Positions 20,837 through 30,233 of a DNA stretch of 64,000 nt are shown piece by piece. The stretch lies in NCBI RefSeq assembly GCF_037102585.1, contig NW_027043824.1:434001-498000 (forward strand). Reading direction: 5' to 3'. Each line of letters starts with the position of its first letter. Position 1 is the first letter of the stretch. The notes beneath the pieces are model-generated. The model was not told the origin of the DNA and ran no database searches. It worked only from the letters and a program-made list of their open reading frames with translations. The position numbers were made by a program, and so were the translations under genes. Origin of the DNA: Saccharomycopsis crataegensis (Eukaryota; Ascomycota; Saccharomycetes; Ascoideales; Saccharomycopsidaceae).

Positions 20837-23800
20837 CTAAACCTCAATCTGACTGTAATCTTCAAGACCTTCATCTTCTGGCATGTAGTACTCTTCTTCC
20901 CCATACCCTTGTTCATCGATCAAATAGCTATCTTGACCAGCAGCATTCTTGGCAACCAATTCGATAATTCTTCTAATAATTGGCAAGTTCAACCAAGCAG
21001 GGACATAGGCTTCAAGTCTGACAAATGGTCTCAATGGAACACGTCTGAATGGATCATCAAATTGACCAGAATCGTTATTAACTGGTTCAAAGAAGTCATC
21101 GCTAGCACCACTAGAGTTTCTCTTGACTTTGTCAGCAACAGCTTGCAAGACTTCTGGAGCAATTGGAGCTTCATAATCAGCAACATAGTATTGAGAAATC
21201 AATTTTTGAATTTGGGATGGTTTCAAGGCATAACAAATTTCATAAATGATTTCAATATCTTCATTGGTGTTTTTTCTCAATTGTAACAATTTGGCAGCTT
21301 GCAATAAATGCACCAAATAACTAGAACCTTCAATGATGTCATGAGATTTGCACCATTCTTCCAATCTAGTGACATTATAGTTTAATTGTAAACCACGCTT
21401 CCATGACAAGAAGTTTCTTCTCATAATTAAATCATTAAAACAATTAGCATCAACAAATCTCAACAATTCAGTAATCACTTCATTTTGAACTTCAGCCTCA
21501 ATGAAATAAGTTTTCATCGACCAATAAACGTTGTTGAAGAAACTAATAATATCATCCATCTTGTATTGAGCCGCTTGAGAGAAAACTTTAGCCAAAAATG
21601 GAGAAGATTCTTGGGCCATAAACCCTGGCAAAGATTGGGATAAAACAACTGCAGAAACGGCCTTCTTTTCCAAATCTTTTTCCATCTTTTTCATCCACAA
21701 GTTGTAGATATTGTAACTCAAGGATTCGAAATCTTCCTTGACCACAGCAACCAAATTCAAGTATTCGTCATATTCTGGTTCACTTAATTCATTGGAGATA
21801 CTATCATTAGCAATAATGGTGGATTGAGCATAAGAGACAAAAGAGTACAATTCATGAGTATTAGATAACCAGAAAGCACCGTGGGAAATGACATCCTCGT
21901 CTTTCAAACCAGTCACAATGGTTTGAATAACTGAAAGTACTTCACCGAGGAAGTCTTCAGATTCTTTAGTCAAACCTAATCTCCACATGTCAGACAAGAT
22001 AATGATGATAATTCTTGCTGGGAACAAAACTTCCTTTCTGGTAAGATCGGCAGCAACTCCTGCTGGTGGGATCTTCAAACCCTTCAATAAACTTTCAATA
22101 ATTTCTTTGTGAAGAGCTTTGCTGTCTTGCAATAATTTCCATAATTCTTCATTAATGCCAGCCAAATTATTAACTTCATCATCTTCTCTATTACCCATTG
22201 GCATAACAGACACGGCTCTTGCAGCAGCATCATTAGCACTGGCACCTTTAGAACCACCCCATGATTGTCTGTTCTTTGGATTATTATAGTAAGCTTGCTT
22301 ACCGAAACCAGCACCACCACGAAGATGATCAGAAATAGCTTGTTGACCAATACCTTGTCCAGTCAAAGCAATAATTTCTTGTTTCAATTGAGTAATTGTC
22401 TTCTTCAAGTCTTGTTCATTATTGTCATACTTGGCTAATTGATCTCTAGCTTGGTTTAATTCTTCGATATTCAAATCAACAGTTTCCTTCAATTCAGCTT
22501 GTTCCTTCATCAATCTTTGTAACTTACCTTCGGATTCCTTGAAGTCAAGTTTAGTTTGAGCCAATTCACTATTCAAGCTATCAATTTGGGAAGTGTATTC
22601 AGTCTTGGTTGAGCTTAACATTTCATTGAACTCCTTTTCTTGTGAAGCCATCATTGCACGGCTGGAAGAATTGTCTTGCAACTTCTTTTGTAAACCTTCA
22701 ATTTCTTGAGTCAACTTCTTATTGTCATTGATCTTAGCTGTCAATGATTGGGTAAGCTCAATGACCTTATTTTCTAATCTATAAGAAACCTCTTGTAAGT
22801 GGTTAACGGACTTAACATCTTCTTTAAGTCTTTGAAGTTCTCTAACAGCCAACTTTCTTCTGAGACAACTTTGAACATACACAGCGGTTTTGACATAGGT
22901 TCTAAATTCTTTTTTACCGGCATATGACCTCCAGGCATTTTGAATAGTGAGAGCTGCTTGAGTTTGGCGCAACTCAAATGAGGCAGCTTTAGCCTTTCTG
23001 GCTCTGTAAGCACTTTGGATACCAATGATAGTAGTCTTAGCCAAGTGCACTCTTCTTCTAACGAGGAAGCCTCTGAAAAGAGTTTGTAATTTGATTGCAG
23101 AATGCTCTTCAATCTCTTCTCTAATTCTTTTTCTTCTAGAGTATCCTTTAAGCAAAGATTGAAATCTCACTATAGACTCACGAATTTCCAAATATTGCTT
23201 TCTGTAGTAATTGGCCTTGACATTCTTTTGGATCAAAACAGCAGCGTTGTGTAATCTGTTGGTTCTCAATTTTTCCAAATAACCCAACATACCGGCCTTG
23301 AAAAAGATCTTGGTTTCACCCATTTGGTATTTTTGTTTGTCTTCAACAGTAGCTTGCAAGATCTTGTCACACAAAGCACGAACATCTTCTGAAGTTGCCT
23401 TGGTACCATTGAGAACATCGACATAATTGTCAGAATGAACCAAAATGTGATATCTTTGAGCAAATTCTTCATAAGTCCATCTAGTAGGGAAACCAGCACA
23501 AGAAATTCTAATAGTTTCCAAAACACCACAGGCTCTTAATTGAGATAAGACCATGAGAGAATCAAACTCCCAGGCTTTCTTTTGTTCATTAGGTTTGATA
23601 CATCTAATGTAATGAACATTGGTTGAATTAATGGTGGCCATCAAATCAATCAAAGATTTCTTGAAAATAGACCCCAAAGTTGGTTTACGGTTAGATGCTT
23701 TACCACCAAACCCACCAACTCTACCAGTTCCGCCAAATTTAGGTTTTGGTTTGTTGGCAGCGGCTTCAGCTTCCTTCTGCTTTTGAACTTCTTCGTTTTG

Positions 23801-25660
23801 TCTTTCAACAGTTTCAATTATATCCTTCAATCTTTCATTGGTGGTATTCTTTAAGGTTTCCAAATGACCATCGCCGACAGTATCTCTATTCTTTTCGATG
23901 AAACCTTCAGCGTCATATTCGACATCAATAGCATAATGGGACACCACGAATTTGTTGCCGCCAAATCTTGGCTTTTTGAAAACAGAATTGGTTGGTGCTT
24001 TGTCCAATTGGGTGTACATCTTTTGAATCCAACTTTCATCAGAACCGGCTGGTAATCTAGATTCTTCATCCAACAATGACAAGATACCCAATCTAGCTTC
24101 GATTAAATTGATACATGGTCTGTTATCACTGAATTCAATAAAACTCCATTCAATCTTTTCTCTGATATACTCTTCTTGTTCCAATTTGAAAACATGTTGG
24201 TTAAACTCTTGTTGCAATTTTTCATTGGCGTAATTGATACAGAATTGTTCAAAAGAGTTGACCTTGAAATGTTCAAACCCATAAATATCCAAAACACCAA
24301 TAAAGTTGGAAACATTTTTTAAGATATCTGGTGCACACAAATCATGGTTAACAAAACTAACCAACCAGTCAAACATATAAGCATAAATGAATTTAGCAAC
24401 AGAATCTCTTGCTACCAAAGATTGAGCATGACTCAAATTTGTAGTAATCTTTTCCGATCTGGTAACAATTTGTTTCTTAACACACCATTTACTGAATTCA
24501 GTTGGATCAAGACCCAATAACCGACATGCCAAAACCAAATTTGTTTCGTCTGAGGACAAGTGAGCGTCATTTCTGGTGGCAGTAATTTGAATATTACCAA
24601 TGTGAAGTAAAGCAGCCAAGATTTTCCAAATTTCTTTTTGGACTTCCGGACCAGTGCCAATCAAGGTCAAAGCATTGGATGTATCCATGAATTCCTTTTT
24701 GTCATCAACATTAGTAATCTTGGCATCACCACCTTGATTTAAGTAGTGATAATCCTCAACACAGGTCAAAGATAATTCAGACTTTTCTTCCTCCGATAAA
24801 CCTTCGAGCATTTGATAGAAAATATGGTAATTTCTTTCTGAAGTTGGTTGGAAAACCAATCTTGATCTTTCTAAAAGATAAGTTCTGATTCTTGCACCGA
24901 TAATGCTTGTATTTTTGTCGAACAAAATTTCCAAATATTTACCGAATCTGGAAGAGTTATCGTTTCTTGTAGTCTTAGCGTTACCGAAACTTTCCATAAT
25001 TGGATTGGTAGCCAAAATTTGCTTTTCAACTTCCGACATATCAGTGTGATCATGGGTTGAGCTCATGACATTTGGAGTTGAATCATCAGTAGTTTCCACT
25101 GAGGCAAAATATCTCATGATGAACTTGGCAGACACAGTTTTACCCGCACCGGATTCACCACTCACCACAATGGTTTGATTCTTATGATCACGCTTCATAC
25201 ATCTGTAGGCATCTTCAGCAATGGCGAATAAATGAGGATCCAATTCACCTCTGTTTTTACCAGCATATGCTTGGATGATATCTGGAGAATATAATTGATC
25301 GATTCTCTGGAAAGGGTTGGCAGCGATCAACACTATCCCGGAATATGTATAGATGTTCAATTGACTATATCTGACCTTGATGGCGTGCAACACCGCCGGT
25401 TCGTTCAAGTAGGACAACGAAGTCAAATCTTCAGCGGCTTCAAGAATTGGAGGGTTTCTAAGATGAGGCAAGTTCTTTTCCTTATCTTCGTCAAGAGACG
25501 ATAGTATTAGCTCTTTTGGGTCATTACCGTTTTCAAAGCTCAAACATAATTTGATCTTTCCGTTACTCAACTTCTCGTTAGCAGTAACCTCGGCAGCGAT
25601 GAAACCAAGCTGTTTATCAGGAAACCAACAACGGGTACCTGGTTCATATGTTGCTGACAT
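20837..25660 (-). CDS. MYO2: Class V myosin Myo2
   Basis: A 1607-residue class V myosin heavy chain, which moves secretory vesicles, vacuoles, mitochondria and other cargo along actin cables. An SH3-like N-terminus (CWFPDKQLGFIAAEV) precedes the motor domain (about 70-780) with P-loop GESGAGKT at 168-175, a switch-region NDNSSRFGKY and the relay segment DIYGFEHFKVNSFEQFCINYANEKLQQ. Six IQ motifs follow (about 795-935), then a coiled coil (about 940-1085) and the globular cargo-binding DIL domain (about 1200-1500). The motor surface loop contains a glycine-rich KPKFGGTGRVGGFGG insert. Length matches S. cerevisiae Myo2 (1574). A single myosin V is usual in CUG-clade yeasts, so it may cover Myo4 functions too. 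Confidence 0.96.
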   Translation of the reverse strand: MSATYEPGTRCWFPDKQLGFIAAEVTANEKLSNGKIKLCLSFENGNDPKELILSSLDEDKEKNLPHLRNPPILEAAEDLTSLSYLNEPAVLHAIKVRYSQLNIYTYSGIVLIAANPFQRIDQLYSPDIIQAYAGKNRGELDPHLFAIAEDAYRCMKRDHKNQTIVVSGESGAGKTVSAKFIMRYFASVETTDDSTPNVMSSTHDHTDMSEVEKQILATNPIMESFGNAKTTRNDNSSRFGKYLEILFDKNTSIIGARIRTYLLERSRLVFQPTSERNYHIFYQMLEGLSEEEKSELSLTCVEDYHYLNQGGDAKITNVDDKKEFMDTSNALTLIGTGPEVQKEIWKILAALLHIGNIQITATRNDAHLSSDETNLVLACRLLGLDPTEFSKWCVKKQIVTRSEKITTNLSHAQSLVARDSVAKFIYAYMFDWLVSFVNHDLCAPDILKNVSNFIGVLDIYGFEHFKVNSFEQFCINYANEKLQQEFNQHVFKLEQEEYIREKIEWSFIEFSDNRPCINLIEARLGILSLLDEESRLPAGSDESWIQKMYTQLDKAPTNSVFKKPRFGGNKFVVSHYAIDVEYDAEGFIEKNRDTVGDGHLETLKNTTNERLKDIIETVERQNEEVQKQKEAEAAANKPKPKFGGTGRVGGFGGKASNRKPTLGSIFKKSLIDLMATINSTNVHYIRCIKPNEQKKAWEFDSLMVLSQLRACGVLETIRISCAGFPTRWTYEEFAQRYHILVHSDNYVDVLNGTKATSEDVRALCDKILQATVEDKQKYQMGETKIFFKAGMLGYLEKLRTNRLHNAAVLIQKNVKANYYRKQYLEIRESIVRFQSLLKGYSRRKRIREEIEEHSAIKLQTLFRGFLVRRRVHLAKTTIIGIQSAYRARKAKAASFELRQTQAALTIQNAWRSYAGKKEFRTYVKTAVYVQSCLRRKLAVRELQRLKEDVKSVNHLQEVSYRLENKVIELTQSLTAKINDNKKLTQEIEGLQKKLQDNSSSRAMMASQEKEFNEMLSSTKTEYTSQIDSLNSELAQTKLDFKESEGKLQRLMKEQAELKETVDLNIEELNQARDQLAKYDNNEQDLKKTITQLKQEIIALTGQGIGQQAISDHLRGGAGFGKQAYYNNPKNRQSWGGSKGASANDAAARAVSVMPMGNREDDEVNNLAGINEELWKLLQDSKALHKEIIESLLKGLKIPPAGVAADLTRKEVLFPARIIIIILSDMWRLGLTKESEDFLGEVLSVIQTIVTGLKDEDVISHGAFWLSNTHELYSFVSYAQSTIIANDSISNELSEPEYDEYLNLVAVVKEDFESLSYNIYNLWMKKMEKDLEKKAVSAVVLSQSLPGFMAQESSPFLAKVFSQAAQYKMDDIISFFNNVYWSMKTYFIEAEVQNEVITELLRFVDANCFNDLIMRRNFLSWKRGLQLNYNVTRLEEWCKSHDIIEGSSYLVHLLQAAKLLQLRKNTNEDIEIIYEICYALKPSQIQKLISQYYVADYEAPIAPEVLQAVADKVKRNSSGASDDFFEPVNNDSGQFDDPFRRVPLRPFVRLEAYVPAWLNLPIIRRIIELVAKNAAGQDSYLIDEQGYGEEEYYMPEDEGLEDYSQIEV

Positions 25661-26745
25661 TGTGAGTAACTATATTCCCAAAATCCTTTCACTCTAGTTT
25701 AATTAAATAGTATAGTTATATGTATTGATCTATCAAGAATTGTAATCTCGAGGACAAAATGCAAAGACGCCACGGTATTCTATCTTCTTTATTCCTTTGA
25801 TCCAGTATAATTGATTGACGAGCGGACAGGATTTAACAGCTCCTTAAGTATCAATTAGCAAAGAAGAAAGTGGCGGAGGGAAAGATACTGGGTATTGAAC
25901 CTACTATTAACAGGGATATTCTGAACAGTTGTGATCTCTACCAGATCAAAGAAAAAAAAAATAAACACCTTTACAAAAACTTCAACAACAAGGTCGGGAA
26001 CGAGGCCGGGTGACTCTCTTGACGCGCGCTGCCGTTTTTCTTTTTCTGCCCCCTTGGGACCACTACTACTAGAGACTAGCCCTGAGTACACACATCACAT
26101 TATTGTTATCACGGTGGTTCTTATTGTAGTTAGGTTATAAGAATGTCGTCCTGCTGTTTCATAATTTTGATCTTGATTAACCCTCAGCACTTTTCTTTGA
26201 AATACTCTGAATGGTTTAGTACCAATCAGTATCAATTTTCATCTTACTTCTCAGGTAGGTTGCAACCCGTCAAGGTTTAGAAGGGTTCTTGGTTGCACCG
26301 TCTATTGTAAACCAACGGTTATACGAGTGTATTCACTCTATCTGGATCAGAGCTACCATATCTAAGATCATGAGAGCTCATACGTGCTATTACCCAGCCA
26401 AATTATGAATATAATATAGAAATTATACTAAACTACTGCATAGTAAATAGGATAAAATTGCTAGTATTTAAGATATTCTCTAGGGCAATAATCGAAGACT
26501 ATGAATTCTCCATTGGTATCAATATTATTCCCCAGATAAACATCCTCATGAATTGGCATATTTGTTAGTATTCTTTGTCCAAATAGCATGTAGTAAAGAC
26601 CCTCTTCTTTGTGTGCGTTTAGTATTTTGAAATGACAATAAAAGCAAAAAAAAAATCAGCCAACATGACATTGGCAGTTTGTGTTACCCATATATCTCCT
26701 AATCGTGTATTGTACTGAAAAGTTCTAGTATAATCAAAGAAAGGA
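25661..26745. promoter_or_regulatory. Divergent MYO2 / BOL1 intergenic region
   Basis: This is about 1.1 kb with no convincing ORF. The MYO2-proximal half (25920-26080) contains an A-rich tract and a GC-richer patch; the BOL1-proximal half is AT-rich. I looked for tRNA and box C/D motifs and found none I would call. Confidence 0.3.
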
Positions 26746-27180
26746 ATGTTTGCTCCAAAGTTGCTACTCAAGTCTCCTCGGTTAGCTTCCTTTTTAAAGA
26801 TATCTAAAGCCACCATGTCCACATCTTCGATCTTATCTGCAAAGGGTATCACTTTCTCCTCAGAAACCCCTGGGCCTATCGAAATTTCCATTGCTGAAAA
26901 AATTTCCGAGAAACTTAATCCTGAATCATTAGTTATTTTCAATGATTCACACAAACATGCTGGCCATCATGGTCTTAGAGGGGCCTCCAATACCACTGAG
27001 TCACATTTTAGATTGGAAGTCATTTCCGGTGCGTTTGCTCCTTACAAGACTCAACCAAACCGTCATAGATTGATCTACAACATTTTGGATGATGAGCTCA
27101 AGACTAAGGGAGTCCATGCCTTGCAATTGAAAACTAAGACCCCAGAAGAGATTGCCAAGCTTCAAAAAACCCTTGGATAA
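26746..27180 (+). CDS. BOL1: BolA-like mitochondrial protein Bol1
   Basis: The 144-residue product has a basic N-terminal presequence (about 1-24) and a BolA domain. The domain shows the signature FNDSHKHAGHHG (65-76), ESHFRLEVIS (85-94) and the RHRLIY segment (106-111). Bol1 acts with Grx5 and Bol3 in handing Fe-S clusters to mitochondrial targets such as lipoate synthase. The neighbour downstream, convergent by about 100 bp, is GCV3, a lipoylated protein. The same BOL1-GCV3 convergent pair exists in S. cerevisiae (YAL044W-A/YAL044C). An internal ATG (Met24) could give a cytosolic form. Confidence 0.85.
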   Translation: MFAPKLLLKSPRLASFLKISKATMSTSSILSAKGITFSSETPGPIEISIAEKISEKLNPESLVIFNDSHKHAGHHGLRGASNTTESHFRLEVISGAFAPYKTQPNRHRLIYNILDDELKTKGVHALQLKTKTPEEIAKLQKTLG

Positions 27181-27278
27181 TTGGAATTGCGTATAGTATT
27201 AATGAAAGAAGTTATATTATAGTTGTACATAGAAGAATATAAATTATATTTTAGATTAAAATTGCAATAAAGATTGAA

Positions 27279-27842
27279 CTAATGGTCTTCTTCTAAAGAC
27301 TTGGTATATTGTTCCAATGTCATCAATTCTTCATTGTTTGTGAAGTCTTCTTCGACATTGGCAAGCTTGATTTGTGTCAACCAACCTTCACCCATTGGAT
27401 CTTCGTTCAACAAGTTTGGGTTTTCAGCAACGGTTTCGTTGACTTCAGTGACTTCCCCACTAACTGGAGCATAGACTTCTGAAGCACTCTTAACAGATTC
27501 AACAGCACCAATGGTATCGGTTTTTCCAACGGCATCACCGACTTCTGGCAATTCAACAAAAGTGGCATCTCCCAAAGCGTCGGCAGCATATTTGGTGATC
27601 CCAATGAAGGCAGTACCATCTGGATGCAAAGAAACCCATTCGTGTTCTTCGGTATATTTAGTGACAATTGGACCAGCACTGAATTTAAATGGAGTAGAGC
27701 CCTGTTTAAGAGAGTTAGCAGCAGCTAAATCACTGGCACTGGAGTTGAATCTCTTGGTTGCAAAAGCAATAGAAGATTTCAATGGGTAGCTAGCTCTCAA
27801 GCTGAATCTTGGAGCAACACGGGTAAAAGCAGAAGCAAACAT
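27279..27842 (-). CDS. GCV3: Glycine cleavage system H protein
   Basis: The 187-residue product has a mitochondrial presequence (about 1-50) and the H-protein fold. Motifs are TEEHEWVSLHPDG (64-76), FIGITKYAADALGDATFVELPEVG, and the lipoylation site Lys118 in GAVESVKSASEVYAPVSGEV. H protein shuttles the aminomethyl group between the P, T and L proteins of the mitochondrial glycine decarboxylase. The family continues with NENPNLLNEDPMGEGWL-like residues, present here. Its promoter contains a symmetrical arrangement of TGACTC boxes around CACGTG, described separately. Confidence 0.95.
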   Translation of the reverse strand: MFASAFTRVAPRFSLRASYPLKSSIAFATKRFNSSASDLAAANSLKQGSTPFKFSAGPIVTKYTEEHEWVSLHPDGTAFIGITKYAADALGDATFVELPEVGDAVGKTDTIGAVESVKSASEVYAPVSGEVTEVNETVAENPNLLNEDPMGEGWLTQIKLANVEEDFTNNEELMTLEQYTKSLEEDH

Positions 27843-28360
27843 CTTAGAAGAAGGGTTTTAGTCTATTAATCAATAATAACAAGAAAGAGAAAAGGAAATC
27901 TTTAGTAACAAGGAGTCACCGATATGAGGGAAAAAAAAAATCATCAATTTATTATAAGTAGATAAAACAGTTGGGAGGCATCTCCCAGGGCTTCATACGG
28001 GAAAAGCTTTTTGACTCGGGTCGCTTAAAAATTATGTCACGTGTATTAAGAATAAACTGGTCCCGAGTCAAAAAATGAAAGGATATTTCCTACTGGAGGT
28101 ATTGCAGGACGGAAATATTCGAGGATTACTTCCAGGACCAATGACAATAAACAGAAGTAATATGGGAGCAACGTATCCATAATTACAATTAGAAATCGAA
28201 TTTAAAACCAGTATTTCTTAATGGCTTGAGTTTTTTGGGAAGATCTTGCCACAGCGATCAAAGATAGTCTATCTTCACGTTAGTGCCCTACAAATCTCTA
28301 GAATTATTAAAACGGTTATTCTTATTTTCAGATACTGTCTATGTATCACAAATATAATTA
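27843..28360. other. GCV3 upstream intergenic region
   Basis: The 518-bp stretch lies upstream of GCV3 and downstream of the frameshifted gene on the same strand. It holds an A run near 27932-27941 and the dyad at 28008-28074. The part from 28080 to 28360 shows nothing further. Confidence 0.35.
28008..28074. promoter_or_regulatory. TGACTC dyad centred on CACGTG in the GCV3 promoter
   Basis: The 13-bp arm TTTTTGACTCGGG (28008-28020) recurs as its reverse complement at 28062-28074, and CACGTG (28038-28043, in context GTCACGTG) lies at the exact centre. The element is 166-232 bp upstream of the GCV3 ATG. In S. cerevisiae TGACTC is the core bound by Gcn4 and by Bas1, and Bas1 is known to act on glycine-cleavage genes; CACGTG is bound by Cbf1. 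That these factors act here is inferred. Confidence 0.55.
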
Positions 28361-29399
28361 TCACTGCCAATTATAAAGATGCCGTAAACCGCCATACTCG
28401 CCTCGGCTAATTTCGTCGAAAAGCACTCCACAAACTTTATTGAAATCATCACTATCCTTGCCTCTGAAGATTAGGTCTTGTTTAATGAAAGATGGGATAG
28501 CCCGCCAAGGTCCTGAATCAATGCATGAATTCACTAGGAAATATGCCGAGAAATCAGAAAAAAAGAATGAATTTGCAGCAGATTGCAAAGATCTCATTAA
28601 TGTTTTTTTATTGTATACATCGGACATTATCATTCTATGGAATGACCTATCTTTCAACAAATTAGCTGTTTCTGTACCGTAAGTTTCCCACAATATCCAT
28701 TTCTTGAATTCTCGAAAAGATTGGAACCCATCACCAGCAGCTTTATCCGCAATTTCATGGGTCATATTATCAGAAACCTCAACGCGAAAATTCATCACTA
28801 TCAAAATTGCAATCACGCACTTCATTCATCACAGCTGCCATTCGCCTAATAATATTGACTATTGCTTGGGAGAAATCCAACCTTGGGAAAGGATAATCTT
28901 TAACAATAGCCCTTCTTTCTGGGGTGCTCTTGGATTTTCTTGGACCACGGTGGTGCATAGAATGGCGCGATTGTTTCTGTGAAAACAGCAGTGATTTGGG
29001 CTTCGTGACATTATAAAATTTCTTTAGGACTGGGATAGCACCGGACAGAATAGTTGTATCAGTACCAACTTTCAAGGGCTTGTTATTCATTGGAGTCTTG
29101 GTTAAGTCAATTTTCCTTTCACTTTGAAAACTAAGCAAACTGATTAAGCATTTGATCTCTTCAAGTAACAAACACATCAACCCAGCTAAAAAAAATAACA
29201 GATGATTAACCACAAATGATGGGAAAAGTGGCCTTATTAAAACCATCCAGACTATTAGGAAACATTTCCAAATGGGCTTTTCAAGTCGGAAGTACAGATA
29301 AACTCTCGATAAAGCTAGGGCAAAAACCCAGAATAGCGAAACCCACACAACAATCGCTGCTAAGGCCTCAATTGGGTTTCTGTATAGTACGGAATCCAT
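28361..29399 (-). CDS. Unassigned membrane protein with an apparent frameshift
   Basis: Two overlapping ORFs share this strand: 29399-28779 (206 aa) and 28825-28361 (154 aa). The first has hydrophobic segments near residues 10-32 and 42-75, then a basic stretch (KSKSTPERRAIVKDYPFPRLDFSQAI). The second continues in similar character with DGFQSFREFKKWILWETYG and ends LRHLYNWQ. Joining them needs one base fewer in the TTTT at about 28789-28792, giving DEF-RVEVSDN and a continuous protein of about 345 residues. Either this is a real disruption, a sequencing or assembly error, or a +1 recoding site; the bases are not a known yeast +1 shift heptamer. I do not recognise the family. Confidence 0.45.
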
Positions 29400-30233
29400 G
29401 AATTTTGGTTCTTGATTTCTTTCTTTGTGGTTTCAATTCTTTCCAATCAATCACTGTAATACCGGGGAGGTGTAATGATATGTATTTGTGTAGCTGGCAA
29501 TTATATGCGATACAGTGGTGAAATGTTTCAAGATAAGGAAGGAGTGTCTCCGTTTTTATTTTCGGTTTTCTCAGGGTAGTTAGTATGAGCAGGGTAGTAT
29601 GAGCAATGCAATTTTCTTTTTCCAAGACGTATTATTTTATAATTGCCATAGTTGTCAAAGGTGAGCTCCAAGTTATGTGTTGTTTCTTTTTCTAATTGTT
29701 GTTGCTGCTTGGAAAGGCTTGTAGAAATTTCTTATCTTATCATGCATATCACTCAACCTGGTTGTCTTCTTTGGTGTTTATGGTGTGTGGGCTTATGGGC
29801 TTATGGGCTTCTGGGTGTTTGAAGTCTCTACTTCGGTAGGGCATACCACGACGGTGGTTCTTGATGTTGTGGATCACTCACTACCTGCTCATAAGCTTCA
29901 ACATTTCAAAGTTTGCGATACAACACAAAACACAATTACCAATACCATCATAATTACGCTCAATAACTATAATGACAATTCCCACTTGTAAAAAGATTTA
30001 TTGTGTATTCTTCGAACTAGAGCTGATGTCTAACAAAATAATATGAATATGAATAAAGTAACAAAAAAAAGTATAGAAACAAATAGCTCAGGAAAAAAAA
30101 AAAAACAGCTCACATAATTCATCAATACAAAAATTTTAATCCTACAAAAACAAAACCCAGTAAAACCACCGAAATGAACATATATATAAAAAGCGTCACA
30201 AAAATTTTTGAAAGAAATTGTTCGGTAAACAAG
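29400..30233. other. Intergenic region, no gene seen
   Basis: This is about 830 bp between two - strand genes. It contains a short direct repeat of GGGCTTATG (around 29792-29810) and a repeated GGTAGT..TATGAGCA block near 29576-29608. No RNA gene or convincing ORF is apparent. Confidence 0.3.
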
